Origin: Barnesiella intestinihominis YIT 11860 | Lineage (GTDB): Bacteria > Bacteroidota > Bacteroidia > Bacteroidales > Barnesiellaceae | Direction of reading: 5' to 3' | Assembly (NCBI RefSeq): GCF_000296465.1 | Contig: NZ_JH815204.1 | Span: 743,681-807,680, forward strand | Length of the DNA: 64,000 nucleotides | Part shown: positions 10,113 to 18,404 of the stretch, in pieces | How positions within the stretch are numbered: the stretch's first letter is position 1 | Layout of the letters: every line of letters starts with the position of its first letter | Translations under genes and position numbers: made by a program | The notes under the pieces: generated by a model | The model's database searches: none | What the model was told of the DNA's origin: nothing | What the model saw: the letters and a program-made list of their open reading frames with translations, nothing else

Positions 10113-11096
10113 TTAAGGAATATTTTTCAATAACGTATGACGAAGAACAATTTCCAAACCTAAGCATAAGAGAGCCATTAATGCCCAAATAGTGTATTCT
10201 TCCTCTTTTACACTGAATTCTTTAACTGTTAGCTTCGTTTTCTCCAATTTATCTATTTCCTCAAAAATACCTTTGAGGACGTTTTTGTTCGTTGCCCTGA
10301 AATATTTTCCGTCTGCTGTCTCTGCAATTTGCTTCAAGGCTTCCTCGTCCATTTCGACCGGCATATTCTGATATGTAATGCCATACGGTGTCTGAACCGG
10401 TGTAGATGCTAATCCTTTTGTTCCCACCCCTATCGTATAAACGTGGATTCCAAACGACTTCGCTATTTGTGCCGCAGTCGCCGGCGCAATGTCACCGGCA
10501 TTGTTCGTACCATCGGTCAGCAGTATGATTGTCTTCGATTTGGCTGGTCCGTCTTTTATTCTGTTAATAGCGGTTGCCAAACCATCACCGATTGCGGTTC
10601 CATCGTCGACCATACCGCAATGAACATCTTTCATTAAATTAAGAAGGACGGCATGATCTGTTGTCATCGGACACATGGTAAAACTTTCCCCAGCGAAGAT
10701 CACCAAGCCTATATTGTCGTGCTCTCTCCCGGAAACAAACTGTGCAGCTACATCTTTTGCCGCCTCTACTCTATCCGGTTTGAAATCGCGGGCTAACATA
10801 CTTCCAGAAATGTCAAGGGCAAGCACTATATCCACTCCTTCGGTAGAGGAATTTTGCCAGCTATCGGTAGATTGGGGACGAGCTAATGCAATAATCAAAA
10901 GAACCACTGCCAAAACGCGCAAAACAAAATTGAAATGTCGCAGGTAAATTTTGTATGTACGCGGCATTTTATCGAATGGCTGTGTCGTAGAGACTTGTAG
11001 TGCAGCCTGCATACGCTTCTGTTTAAGAATATACCATGCTATTACCGGTATAATCAATAACAACAGAAGTAAATATAAAGGATTCGCAAATACCAT
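10113..11096 (-). CDS. batA: Aerotolerance protein BatA (vWA domain)
   Basis: A 327-residue paralogue of BatB: N-terminal membrane segments (PLYLLLLLLIIPVIAWYIL; FVLRVLAVVLLIIALARPQ), a vWA domain with a complete MIDAS (DISGS in VLALDISGSMLARD; DDGTAIGDGL; ILLTDGTNNAGD) and a C-terminal helix (IWALMALLCLGLEIVL). The conserved ALARPQ stretch before the vWA domain is typical of BatA/BatB. The ATG at 11096 is preferred over an in-frame TTG at 11102. It lies first of the vWA genes after the moxR-DUF58-membrane protein set. Confidence 0.94.
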   Translation of the reverse strand: MVFANPLYLLLLLLIIPVIAWYILKQKRMQAALQVSTTQPFDKMPRTYKIYLRHFNFVLRVLAVVLLIIALARPQSTDSWQNSSTEGVDIVLALDISGSMLARDFKPDRVEAAKDVAAQFVSGREHDNIGLVIFAGESFTMCPMTTDHAVLLNLMKDVHCGMVDDGTAIGDGLATAINRIKDGPAKSKTIILLTDGTNNAGDIAPATAAQIAKSFGIHVYTIGVGTKGLASTPVQTPYGITYQNMPVEMDEEALKQIAETADGKYFRATNKNVLKGIFEEIDKLEKTKLTVKEFSVKEEEYTIWALMALLCLGLEIVLRHTLLKNIP

Positions 11097-11145
11097 TTTC
11101 AAATTATTTTAAAGGCTGTTATCAACCTTCGTTCAACATCTCTTT

Positions 11146-12123
11146 TCATTCCGTTTTTTCGGAAGTCTGATTCTCGGATTCAGGAGCCTTTTCTTCCGGT
11201 TTAGTCTCTTCAACAAAAGTCTCGGCATAACGCATTACCTGCTCATTGTCGTCCGGCAGAGGTCTCATTTTTGCGAACTTCACGAAATCGGCCATTTCAA
11301 GAATATCTCGTAATTGCCGATTGACAGCTTTTGTCTCTTCGTTACGATGCAATGTTTCAATAATTTGAGAAGAAGTCATTTCCATTGCATTGATATGAAA
11401 TCGTTCGTCGATATACTCTCTAAGAATCTCCGTTAAAGTCGTATAATAGGCCTTCTCCTGACCTTGTTGCCAAAGTTTAGAGTCCTTTAATTCGTGTAAA
11501 GCTTGTATTGCCCGGTCATAAGGCGGAACCAACATTTTTTCATCGATAGTTTCTTCGCCTTTTTTCCGCCGGCCCCAACGCCAATATGCATATATTCCTG
11601 CCGCTATGACGATTAAAGCGACCAATAAATATATTACCCACGACGGAATGTAATCCATCAATACGAAAGGTGGTGCATCTACTCCTTTTATATCGAACTC
11701 TGCATGAGTTGTATCAACCGGAACCGGTACTACTTTGAGACTCAACGCCTGAGTCTCGAAAGTATCGTCTTCTATGACATATTTGAACGGAGGTAGATAA
11801 TAAAGTCCCGAATCGAACGAGGTGACAAGAACTTCATTATTTATTTGTATCCGATTGTTTTTCAAATCGATCGTATCGGGTTTGGACACCTTCAACACTT
11901 CTACACCTGTAACAAGCGTATCTTGAATAATGGGTAACCTCACAAATTTATCTTTATCCTGAGAAACCTCTAATCGCACCGTAGTTTGATCTCCCATCAT
12001 AATAGCGGCAGAATCCATTTGGGCTCGCACGACTATATTATTCTGGGCAGATACAGTTGCCATAAATACCGGCAATACAGAACAAAGACCTAACAACTGT
12101 AATATTATATACCTTCTTTTCAT
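11146..12123 (-). CDS. Bat-operon membrane protein, single-pass, unnamed family
   Basis: A 325-residue protein with a signal peptide (to about residue 26, MATVSAQ), a periplasmic beta-rich half, one transmembrane helix (about 175-195, SWVIYLLVALIVIAAGIYAYW) and a cytoplasmic helical tail ending in an acidic Glu-rich stretch. A gene of this type is usual at this place in Bacteroidales Bat operons, between the DUF58 gene and batA, and resembles DUF4381-type proteins. No reaction can be assigned. It is probably a membrane subunit of the same complex. Confidence 0.78.
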   Translation of the reverse strand: MKRRYIILQLLGLCSVLPVFMATVSAQNNIVVRAQMDSAAIMMGDQTTVRLEVSQDKDKFVRLPIIQDTLVTGVEVLKVSKPDTIDLKNNRIQINNEVLVTSFDSGLYYLPPFKYVIEDDTFETQALSLKVVPVPVDTTHAEFDIKGVDAPPFVLMDYIPSWVIYLLVALIVIAAGIYAYWRWGRRKKGEETIDEKMLVPPYDRAIQALHELKDSKLWQQGQEKAYYTTLTEILREYIDERFHINAMEMTSSQIIETLHRNEETKAVNRQLRDILEMADFVKFAKMRPLPDDNEQVMRYAETFVEETKPEEKAPESENQTSEKTE

Positions 12124-12142
12124 ATATACATAGATTTTTAAT

Positions 12143-13012
12143 CTACCCTCTTCGCTTGAAGAGAGTCATAAGGGCTACGACAAAATCATCGTTTGTTGCG
12201 ATAGTCGCTAAATCGACTCTACTTTTACGTAAAGTCGAAAGCATTCTTTCTTGTCTCGAATTCCACCAAGCGGCATATCGGTTTCGCACGTTTGCCGAAG
12301 ACGAATCTACCCACTGCTCACACCCTCGCTCGGAATCTTGGAGTTTAATCAATCCTACATCGGGTAATTGAGTTTCACGTCGGTCATATACTTGTATTGC
12401 CACCAAATCGTGACGACGGTTAGCTATCGATAAAGCATTTTTATAATCGTTCCCGTCTACGAAATCAGAAATCAAAAATGTCGTGCATCGTTTCTTGATC
12501 GCGTTTGTCATATATTCCAGAGCCAAACTTATATTGGTTCCTGTACTCTCGGGTTGGAAGTCTATAAGTTCTCGTATGATATACAAAATATGCTTGCGGC
12601 CCTTTTTGGGGGGTATGAATTTTTCTATCTTATCGGAAAAAAATATCATACCTATCTTATCGTTGTTTTGTATAGCCGAGAATGCAATAGTTGCAGCGAC
12701 TTCGGCCATCATCTCACGTTTGGCCTCTCCTACCGCTCCAAAATTTCTACTGGCAGAGACATCGACCAAAAGCATGACTGTCAATTCCCTTTCTTCTTCA
12801 AATACTTTCACGTAAGGTTTATTGTAACGTGCCGTCACGTTCCAGTCTATATCTCTTACGTCATCGCCATACTGATATTCTCGGACCTCGGAGAACGCCA
12901 TACCCCGACCTTTAAAAGCCGAATGGTATTGCCCCGCAAATATATTACGGGAAAGACCTCTCGTCTTTATCTCGATATGACGAACTTTTTTCAACAGCTC
13001 ACTGGTTTCCAT
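12143..13012 (-). CDS. DUF58 (vWA-like) protein partner of MoxR
   Basis: A 289-residue soluble protein. The DUF58 signature is clear: GRGMAFSEVREYQYGDDVRD, then RDIDWNVTARYNKPYVKVFE, followed by a vWA-like fold with LLVDVSASRNFG. DUF58 proteins are encoded beside MoxR AAA+ ATPases and are thought to be their substrates or adaptors. The gene lies 21 bp after moxR and 19 bp before the membrane-protein gene, in one operon. Confidence 0.92.
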   Translation of the reverse strand: METSELLKKVRHIEIKTRGLSRNIFAGQYHSAFKGRGMAFSEVREYQYGDDVRDIDWNVTARYNKPYVKVFEEERELTVMLLVDVSASRNFGAVGEAKREMMAEVAATIAFSAIQNNDKIGMIFFSDKIEKFIPPKKGRKHILYIIRELIDFQPESTGTNISLALEYMTNAIKKRCTTFLISDFVDGNDYKNALSIANRRHDLVAIQVYDRRETQLPDVGLIKLQDSERGCEQWVDSSSANVRNRYAAWWNSRQERMLSTLRKSRVDLATIATNDDFVVALMTLFKRRG

Positions 13013-13033
13013 AAATTATATCCCGAACATCGT

Positions 13034-14029
13034 TTAGGGAACTTCTACCTTGTTGAGTATTTCACTAATAATTTCTTCTGCGGTCATATTGTTGGCCTCG
13101 GCTTCGTAGCTCAACCCGATACGATGACGCAATACATCGTGACAAACGGCTCGCACATCTTCGGGAATAACATAGCCCCGTTGTTTTAAAAATGCATAAG
13201 CCCGGGCTGCTAAGGCCAGACTAATAGATGCACGAGGAGAGGCTCCGAATGATATCATTTCTTTCAGCTCTCCCAAACCATAATCTTGGGGGAAACGTGT
13301 TGCAAATACGATATCGACAATATACCGTTCTATTTTTTCATCTATATAAACTTTTTGGACAATCTCTCTCGCTTCAATAATCTCAGACGGTTGCAGAACG
13401 GGTTTAATATCTATTTTTCGTCCGCTTATATTCTGACGTATAATGAGTTTCTCTTCTTCTTTTTTAGGATATCCGATGATTACTTTAAGCATAAAACGGT
13501 CCACCTGTGCCTCTGGTAACGGATATGTACCTTCTTGCTCTATCGGGTTCTGAGTAGCCATAACCAAAAACGGATCGTCTAATTTAAACGTCTGCTCACC
13601 AATGGTAACCTGACGTTCCTGCATGGCCTCTAATAGCGCACTTTGTACTTTTGCCGGAGCCCGGTTAATTTCATCTGCCAAAACAAAATTGGCGAAAATA
13701 GGACCTTTCTTGATTTGAAATTGTTCTTTTGCCTGACTATATATCATCGTACCCATGACATCGGCAGGCAGTAAATCGGGCGTGAATTGTATGCGGCTAT
13801 ATTTTGCATCAATGAGAGAAGCCAATGTTTTTATAGCCAAAGTTTTTGCTAACCCCGGTACACCTTCAAGCAAGATATGTCCGTTGGATAACAATCCTAT
13901 CATCAGTGAATCCACCAAATGTTTTTGACCGACAATAACTTGATCCATGCCTTGTGTTATCATATTCACAAACGAACTTTTACTGGCGATCAGATCGTTC
14001 AACTCCCGAATATCTACTGTTTCACTCAT
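13034..14029 (-). CDS. moxR: MoxR-family AAA+ ATPase
   Basis: A 331-residue AAA+ ATPase and first gene of the Bat operon. Motifs seen: Walker A GVPGLAKT, Walker B FVLADEINRAPAKVQSALLE, the sensor region MATQNPIEQEGTYPLPEAQ with the arginine in VDRF, and the C-terminal lid domain (ASPRASISLALAARAYAFL). MoxR proteins act as chaperone-like ATPases for vWA partners. A consensus -7 element lies about 55 bp upstream. Confidence 0.95.
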   Translation of the reverse strand: MSETVDIRELNDLIASKSSFVNMITQGMDQVIVGQKHLVDSLMIGLLSNGHILLEGVPGLAKTLAIKTLASLIDAKYSRIQFTPDLLPADVMGTMIYSQAKEQFQIKKGPIFANFVLADEINRAPAKVQSALLEAMQERQVTIGEQTFKLDDPFLVMATQNPIEQEGTYPLPEAQVDRFMLKVIIGYPKKEEEKLIIRQNISGRKIDIKPVLQPSEIIEAREIVQKVYIDEKIERYIVDIVFATRFPQDYGLGELKEMISFGASPRASISLALAARAYAFLKQRGYVIPEDVRAVCHDVLRHRIGLSYEAEANNMTAEEIISEILNKVEVP

Positions 14030-14082
14030 ACGTTTTATCTTTTTATATTTTTAATTTATACGTTTTTTGACTTTCTCTGTCG

Positions 14083-14090
14083 CAAAATTA
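14083..14090 (-). promoter_or_regulatory. Predicted -7 element of the moxR-bat operon
   Basis: Minus-strand TAATTTTG matches TAnnTTTG. A TTGGG at 14114-14118 could be the -33 element, at 23 nt, slightly long. The nine genes from moxR to the PAP2 gene run from here without visible internal terminators. Confidence 0.45.
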
Positions 14091-14149
14091 GCCATACACT
14101 GGTTCTATATATACCCAATCGCGTTAAAAATGGCTAACTATTCACTTAA

Positions 14150-14186
14150 AAAAGACTAAGTCGCTAACTTATTCAGCTAACGACTC
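14150..14186 (-). terminator. Terminator after the HU-LysM gene
   Basis: On the minus strand AGTCGTTAGC pairs with GTTAGCGACT (two G-T pairs) around a 7-nt loop and is followed by TAGTCTTTTTT. It lies just beyond the stop codon at 14196. Confidence 0.6.
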
Positions 14187-14195
14187 GGTTGGTAT

Positions 14196-15350
14196 TTATT
14201 CATAACGACTCTGTATTTTCGCGGCTAATGCCTTAGCTTTCTCGACAGAAGTCCTATTGTTTGCATCAATATCATATTTCGATGCACTTGGAATGGTTAA
14301 ACGAGTCCCAATCGGAACCTGATTAGGATTTTTAATCACGTCCTTGTTTTCTTCATAAATGTACACCCAAAATGCCTTATGCCCAAAATATTTTCGAGCC
14401 AATGTCGTCAGAAATATTCCTGATCGAATAGTTTCTATAACCGGCTTGACCTCAGGCGCTGCGAGGGGAGAAGCCGAGATTACCGAATCTTTAAGGACAG
14501 AATCCTTTTCCATTTCTGAAAGTGTATCTTTATTTTCCGGTAGAACAACCAATTCGGGATTGTTGTTCATGGGTCGCGAATCGATCGACTGCTTTCCCAA
14601 AGACAGAGTATATTCTCCGATTTTCACAACATAAGGGCTATCATTTCCCATAAAAAATATACCTCCGGCCAAGCATATTATAATAATGCCGAATGTGGAC
14701 AGTACCCCCCACCAGAATGATTTTCGAGAAGCCGATTTCCGCAAATAATCTTCATAACAATCTTCCTCTTTTTCTTCTACTTTCGTCTCTGATTCGGGTT
14801 GAATAACTTCCTCTTGAAATTGTAATGATACAGTAGATTCAGAAGATTCTTCATCGGCTGATTTATCTTCCTGAATATATTCATGAGCAGGTTCTATGGG
14901 TTCATCTTCCTCTTCTTTTTCTCGAATTTCTTTTGAATCTTGTAGTTCTACATTTTCGGTATTACAAATGTCGTTATTTTCATCTATATCTTGACTTGGA
15001 ACGGCCGTCATATCCTCAATCGGCACATGATCATTGAGGACTTCGACAGAAAAGCTGGAAAATGGGGCATTAACAGCTTCACGCAATACTTTATCAGGGA
15101 TAAAAGACAGTTTATAGTGCCCCGGTATCTCCACAGGTTCTCCGGTTTGAACATTGATACTTCCTCGGGCTTCTACCCATATAGGTTTAAATAAGCCTAA
15201 CCCGTTTATTCTCAACTCTTCACCGGAAGTTATGACTTCTGTTGAAACAGTAAAAAATTCTTTCAAAAAAGTTTCAGCTTCTTTCTTCGTGATATTCATC
15301 TTTGAAGAAAGCAATCCAACCAAATCGGGAAAAGATATTTTTTCGTTCAT
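14196..15350 (-). CDS. Membrane protein with N-terminal HU-like domain and C-terminal LysM domain
   Basis: A 384-residue protein of unusual make-up. Residues 1-95 resemble an HU/IHF DNA-binding fold (MNITKKEAETFLKEFFTV; ELRINGLGLFKPIW). An acidic linker follows (about 120-200, rich in Glu, Asp and Ser), then a membrane helix (212-234, FWWGVLSTFGIIIICLAGG), a short periplasmic linker and a LysM-like domain (306-356, IRSGIFLTTLARKYFGHKAF to VPIGTRLTIP). If the helix is inserted normally the HU part is cytoplasmic and the LysM part faces peptidoglycan. The start codon overlaps the HU stop as ATGA, so the two are translationally coupled. Function unknown. Confidence 0.8.
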   Translation of the reverse strand: MNEKISFPDLVGLLSSKMNITKKEAETFLKEFFTVSTEVITSGEELRINGLGLFKPIWVEARGSINVQTGEPVEIPGHYKLSFIPDKVLREAVNAPFSSFSVEVLNDHVPIEDMTAVPSQDIDENNDICNTENVELQDSKEIREKEEEDEPIEPAHEYIQEDKSADEESSESTVSLQFQEEVIQPESETKVEEKEEDCYEDYLRKSASRKSFWWGVLSTFGIIIICLAGGIFFMGNDSPYVVKIGEYTLSLGKQSIDSRPMNNNPELVVLPENKDTLSEMEKDSVLKDSVISASPLAAPEVKPVIETIRSGIFLTTLARKYFGHKAFWVYIYEENKDVIKNPNQVPIGTRLTIPSASKYDIDANNRTSVEKAKALAAKIQSRYE

Positions 15351-15634
15351 TTGGAAGACAACATTTTAAGTTTAGTTTTAATAGCACTCCCCGGTTTAAA
15401 TGACAAAATCATCTTGGGAGGGACAAGCATACGCTTACCGGTTGACGGATTCACGACTACTCGTTCTAATTTCTTTTTGGGCTCGAATAACCCGAATCCT
15501 TGTATTGCCACAGTGTCCATCTGAGAACAACGTTCCTTCAAAATTTGAAGAAATGCAGACATGTAGCTGTCGATTTCTCCTTTATCTTTGCCCAATCGGG
15601 ATTGTAATTGTATCAAAAAAGATTTATGATCCAT
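15347..15634 (-). CDS. HU/IHF-family DNA-binding protein
   Basis: A 95-residue protein close to the normal HU length. The pattern LQSRLGKDKGEIDSYMSAFL, then DTVAIQGFGLFEPKKKLERV and NPSTGKRMLVPPKMILSFKP (the DNA-inserting arm with its proline) is that of HU/IHF. It differs enough from canonical HU that a specialised role is likely. It overlaps by 4 nt with the HU-LysM gene, a pairing of a soluble and a membrane HU-type protein. Divergent from ppk. Confidence 0.88.
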   Translation of the reverse strand: MDHKSFLIQLQSRLGKDKGEIDSYMSAFLQILKERCSQMDTVAIQGFGLFEPKKKLERVVVNPSTGKRMLVPPKMILSFKPGSAIKTKLKMLSSK

Positions 15635-15689
15635 TCTCCATTATTTTTTTATTGAGAGAAGTTTGTTTGTACCATTAATAGCCTATGTG

Positions 15690-15697
15690 CAAATTTA
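15690..15697 (-). promoter_or_regulatory. Predicted -7 element of the HU operon
   Basis: Minus-strand TAAATTTG matches TAnnTTTG, about 55 bp upstream of the HU start. The shared palindrome at 15708-15721 lies just upstream of it. Confidence 0.45.
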
Positions 15698-15705
15698 GAA
15701 AAAAA

Positions 15706-15736
15706 TTTGTACAAACGTACATTATTTGTATATTTA
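15706..15736 (+). promoter_or_regulatory. Promoter of ppk
   Basis: TTTG (15706-15709), 19 nt, TATATTTA (15729-15736), 26 bp before the ppk start. The palindrome TGTACAAACGTACA overlaps the -33 element. Confidence 0.6.
15708..15721. promoter_or_regulatory. Palindrome TGTACAAACGTACA, candidate operator between HU and ppk
   Basis: TGTAC-N4-GTACA. An almost identical site (one base different) overlaps the promoter of the VOC gene at 18278-18291, on the other side of ppk. No regulator is identified. Confidence 0.45.
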
Positions 15737-15762
15737 CCGTTACTTAATCAACATAAACCACT

Positions 15763-17853
15763 ATGGAAAATGTTCGAAAATATTTTAAACGCGATATAAG
15801 TTGGCTTTCTTTTAATTACAGAGTATTAATGGAAGCTATGGATCATGCGGTTCCGTTATTTGACCGAATAAAATTTTTGTCTATCTATCAATCCAATCAA
15901 GAAGAATTTTATAGAGTGAGAGTATCGGAATATCACCAAATACTATCTGATCCGCTACAAAGTACTGAGGATAAACGACAGGCAGAAAATACACTGAGCG
16001 CAATCAATCAAGAAGTAAATCGACAAGTAGATATTTTCAATAAGTTCTTTTTCAACGAGATTATACCTGAACTTGAAAAAGAAGGAATGGTGTTGTATCA
16101 CAACGAACAAATAGAAAATTGTCATCGAGAAGAGATTCGTAATTTCTTTAAAGAAGAGGTATTTCCCTTTCTACAACCGGTCTTGATACTAAAAAATGAT
16201 ATTGTCTCTTTTTTACGAGATAATCGACTTTATTTGGCCATAAAAATGTACAAGAAAGGAGATCCCGATAGACAACCGTTTTATGCCCAAATAAAGATAC
16301 CATTTAGTAAAGTACCTCGTTTCATAAATCTCACACCTCACGATGGCAAAAATTATCTGATGTTTATTGACGATATGATCGCCTTAAATTTAGACGTCGT
16401 ATTTCCCGGATTTATTATCGATTCTCACTATGCGATAAGAGTCTCTCGCGATGCAGATTTTTCCATAGAAGCCAAAGAGGTAGCGAACATCGTTGATGCG
16501 GTACGCAAGCGCGTAAAAAAGAGAAAAATAGGGAATGCCAATCGACTGGTTTACGATGGCTGCATGCCCTTAGATATGCTGCAATACATTTGTGATGCCT
16601 ATGATATTCCTCACGGGCAGTGTATTCGATCAGGGAGATACCTTAATTTGGAAGACTTATCGAAGTTACCGAATCTAACCGGAAAAGAATTAAGCGAAGT
16701 ACTCCCCTCGCCTATGCAGATACCGGCATTCGACAGAGCACCAACCATGTTCGAAGTTATTCGGCAACGGGATTTTCTAATTCATTTTCCATATCAGTCG
16801 TTTAGTTATTTAACCCGTTTTCTTACCGAGGCTGCCGATAATCCTAACGTTACCGACATAAAACTCACCCAATACCGTGTCGCTGAAAATTCCGAAATCA
16901 TAGATCGTTTACTTTATGCAGCACAGAAGGGAAAACAAGTAACTGTATATGTAGAGATAAAGGCACGGTTCGACGAGGAAAACAATATCATAACTTCCGA
17001 ACTGATGCGAAAATCTGGTATCCGCGTGGTGTATAGTACTCCCGGATTAAAAGTGCATGCAAAAGCATTATTAATCAAATGTTCTACACTTCACAAAAAT
17101 CAGCCACAAGCTTATGCTTTTTTAAGTACAGGGAATTTTAATGAAAATACGGCTCGAATTTATTCGGATATGGGCCTGTTCACTGTAAATAGGGAAATTA
17201 CCAGCGAATTGGATAAATTATTTTCCATTTTAGACGGCTCGTCAAATGACCGATATTTCCAAACTTTATTGGTCGCTCAATTCAACATGGTTGATGTGTT
17301 GAAACGGAAAATAAATTTTGAGATCGAAGAGGCTCGTCAAGGTCGGAAAGCCCATATTATATTAAAAATGAATGGGCTGCATGATACGAATATGATAAAT
17401 GCTCTTTATGATGCCAGCGAAGCGGGTGTACATATAGATTTGATCGTAAGAGGTATTAATTGTTTAGTTCCCAACCAACCTTACAGTCGCAATATCCGTA
17501 TGATTCGCATAATAGATTCTTATTTGGAACATGCGCGTATTTGGTATTTTTACGCTGGTGGACATGAGGATATATACCTTTCTTCGGCAGATTGGATGCG
17601 ACGGAACTTGAACAGACGCATTGAGACTGCTGTTCCCATATTCGACCAAAGCATAAAAAATGAAATATTATCAATTATATCTCTTCAACTGCAAGATAAT
17701 GTCAAGGCTTGCTATATAGACGAAAATTTAGAAAATCACTATGTTCAAAGTCGGGAAGCAAAGCTCCGTTCTCAACGACACTGCTTTCATCTGTTAGAAA
17801 AATATTCTATTCCCGACACACAGTCTGTGATACCCGAAATTTTTATCAGTTGA
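15763..17853 (+). CDS. ppk1: Polyphosphate kinase 1
   Basis: At 696 residues this is the normal PPK1 length. It reversibly transfers the gamma phosphate of ATP to inorganic polyphosphate. The N-terminal signature KRDISWLSFNYRVLMEAMD is intact; the phospholipase-D-like catalytic half carries the autophosphorylated-histidine motif LKVHAKALLI (His432) and a second conserved histidine in LEHARIWYFY (His590), plus FLSTGNFNE. It lies alone on the plus strand, divergent from the HU operon and convergent with the VOC gene. Confidence 0.98.
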   Translation: MENVRKYFKRDISWLSFNYRVLMEAMDHAVPLFDRIKFLSIYQSNQEEFYRVRVSEYHQILSDPLQSTEDKRQAENTLSAINQEVNRQVDIFNKFFFNEIIPELEKEGMVLYHNEQIENCHREEIRNFFKEEVFPFLQPVLILKNDIVSFLRDNRLYLAIKMYKKGDPDRQPFYAQIKIPFSKVPRFINLTPHDGKNYLMFIDDMIALNLDVVFPGFIIDSHYAIRVSRDADFSIEAKEVANIVDAVRKRVKKRKIGNANRLVYDGCMPLDMLQYICDAYDIPHGQCIRSGRYLNLEDLSKLPNLTGKELSEVLPSPMQIPAFDRAPTMFEVIRQRDFLIHFPYQSFSYLTRFLTEAADNPNVTDIKLTQYRVAENSEIIDRLLYAAQKGKQVTVYVEIKARFDEENNIITSELMRKSGIRVVYSTPGLKVHAKALLIKCSTLHKNQPQAYAFLSTGNFNENTARIYSDMGLFTVNREITSELDKLFSILDGSSNDRYFQTLLVAQFNMVDVLKRKINFEIEEARQGRKAHIILKMNGLHDTNMINALYDASEAGVHIDLIVRGINCLVPNQPYSRNIRMIRIIDSYLEHARIWYFYAGGHEDIYLSSADWMRRNLNRRIETAVPIFDQSIKNEILSIISLQLQDNVKACYIDENLENHYVQSREAKLRSQRHCFHLLEKYSIPDTQSVIPEIFIS

Positions 17854-17871
17854 TTGGGATTTACTAATTCA

Positions 17872-18261
17872 TTATTCGGTAATTTCAACATTGTTACCTT
17901 CCGGGTCGAGTATAGTACTCTCATAAAATCCATCACCGGTAAGCCGAGGTTGTCCTATAACCGTATATCCATCGGTTTGCAAACGTCGGGTAAGCTCGTC
18001 GACAGCTTCTCGACTACCTACCGATATAGACAAATGGGCCAAACCTTTCACTTGGCCTCGGTTGAAAGGCATATCTAAAATATCAGGACGATTCATTAAT
18101 TCAAGACAAGCTGTTCCCTCATCAAAAGATAAAAAATAAGAAGTAAATTTCTTAGATTCATTGACATATCTGTCATTACATAAAGCACCGAAATATTTCA
18201 TATAAAAAAGACGAACCGATTCGATATCGTCTACCCATAGTGCAACGTGATTAAGTTTCAT
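17872..18261 (-). CDS. VOC/glyoxalase-family protein
   Basis: A 129-residue single-domain protein of the vicinal oxygen chelate superfamily. It starts MKLNHVALWVDDIESVRLFY and contains HLSISVGSREAVDELTRRL and the terminal metal-ligand region STILDPEGNNVEI. His5, His in AHLSIS and Glu near the end match metal-binding positions of glyoxalase-like proteins. Substrate unknown; such genes are often lactoylglutathione lyase-like or dioxygenase-like. The tail is convergent with ppk, 18 bp apart. Confidence 0.85.
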   Translation of the reverse strand: MKLNHVALWVDDIESVRLFYMKYFGALCNDRYVNESKKFTSYFLSFDEGTACLELMNRPDILDMPFNRGQVKGLAHLSISVGSREAVDELTRRLQTDGYTVIGQPRLTGDGFYESTILDPEGNNVEITE

Positions 18262-18277
18262 ATGAATGTGTAATTTT

Positions 18278-18291
18278 TGTACAAATGTACA
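18278..18291. promoter_or_regulatory. Palindrome TGTACAAATGTACA over the VOC promoter
   Basis: Differs by one base from the site at 15708-15721 and directly covers the -7 element of the VOC gene, which is where a repressor would act. Confidence 0.45.
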
Positions 18292-18311
18292 TTACTTATC
18301 TATATTACAAA
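18282..18311 (-). promoter_or_regulatory. Promoter of the VOC gene
   Basis: Minus-strand TTTG (18308-18311), 18 nt, TACATTTG (18282-18289), about 20 bp before the start codon. Confidence 0.6.
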
Positions 18312-18404
18312 TTCTTGTCGATTAAAAAAAGTTAAAAGAATAACGATTATCATGTGATTTTCATTCTATTTTTTATTATTATTTTTGCAGAAAAATCTCA
18401 AATT

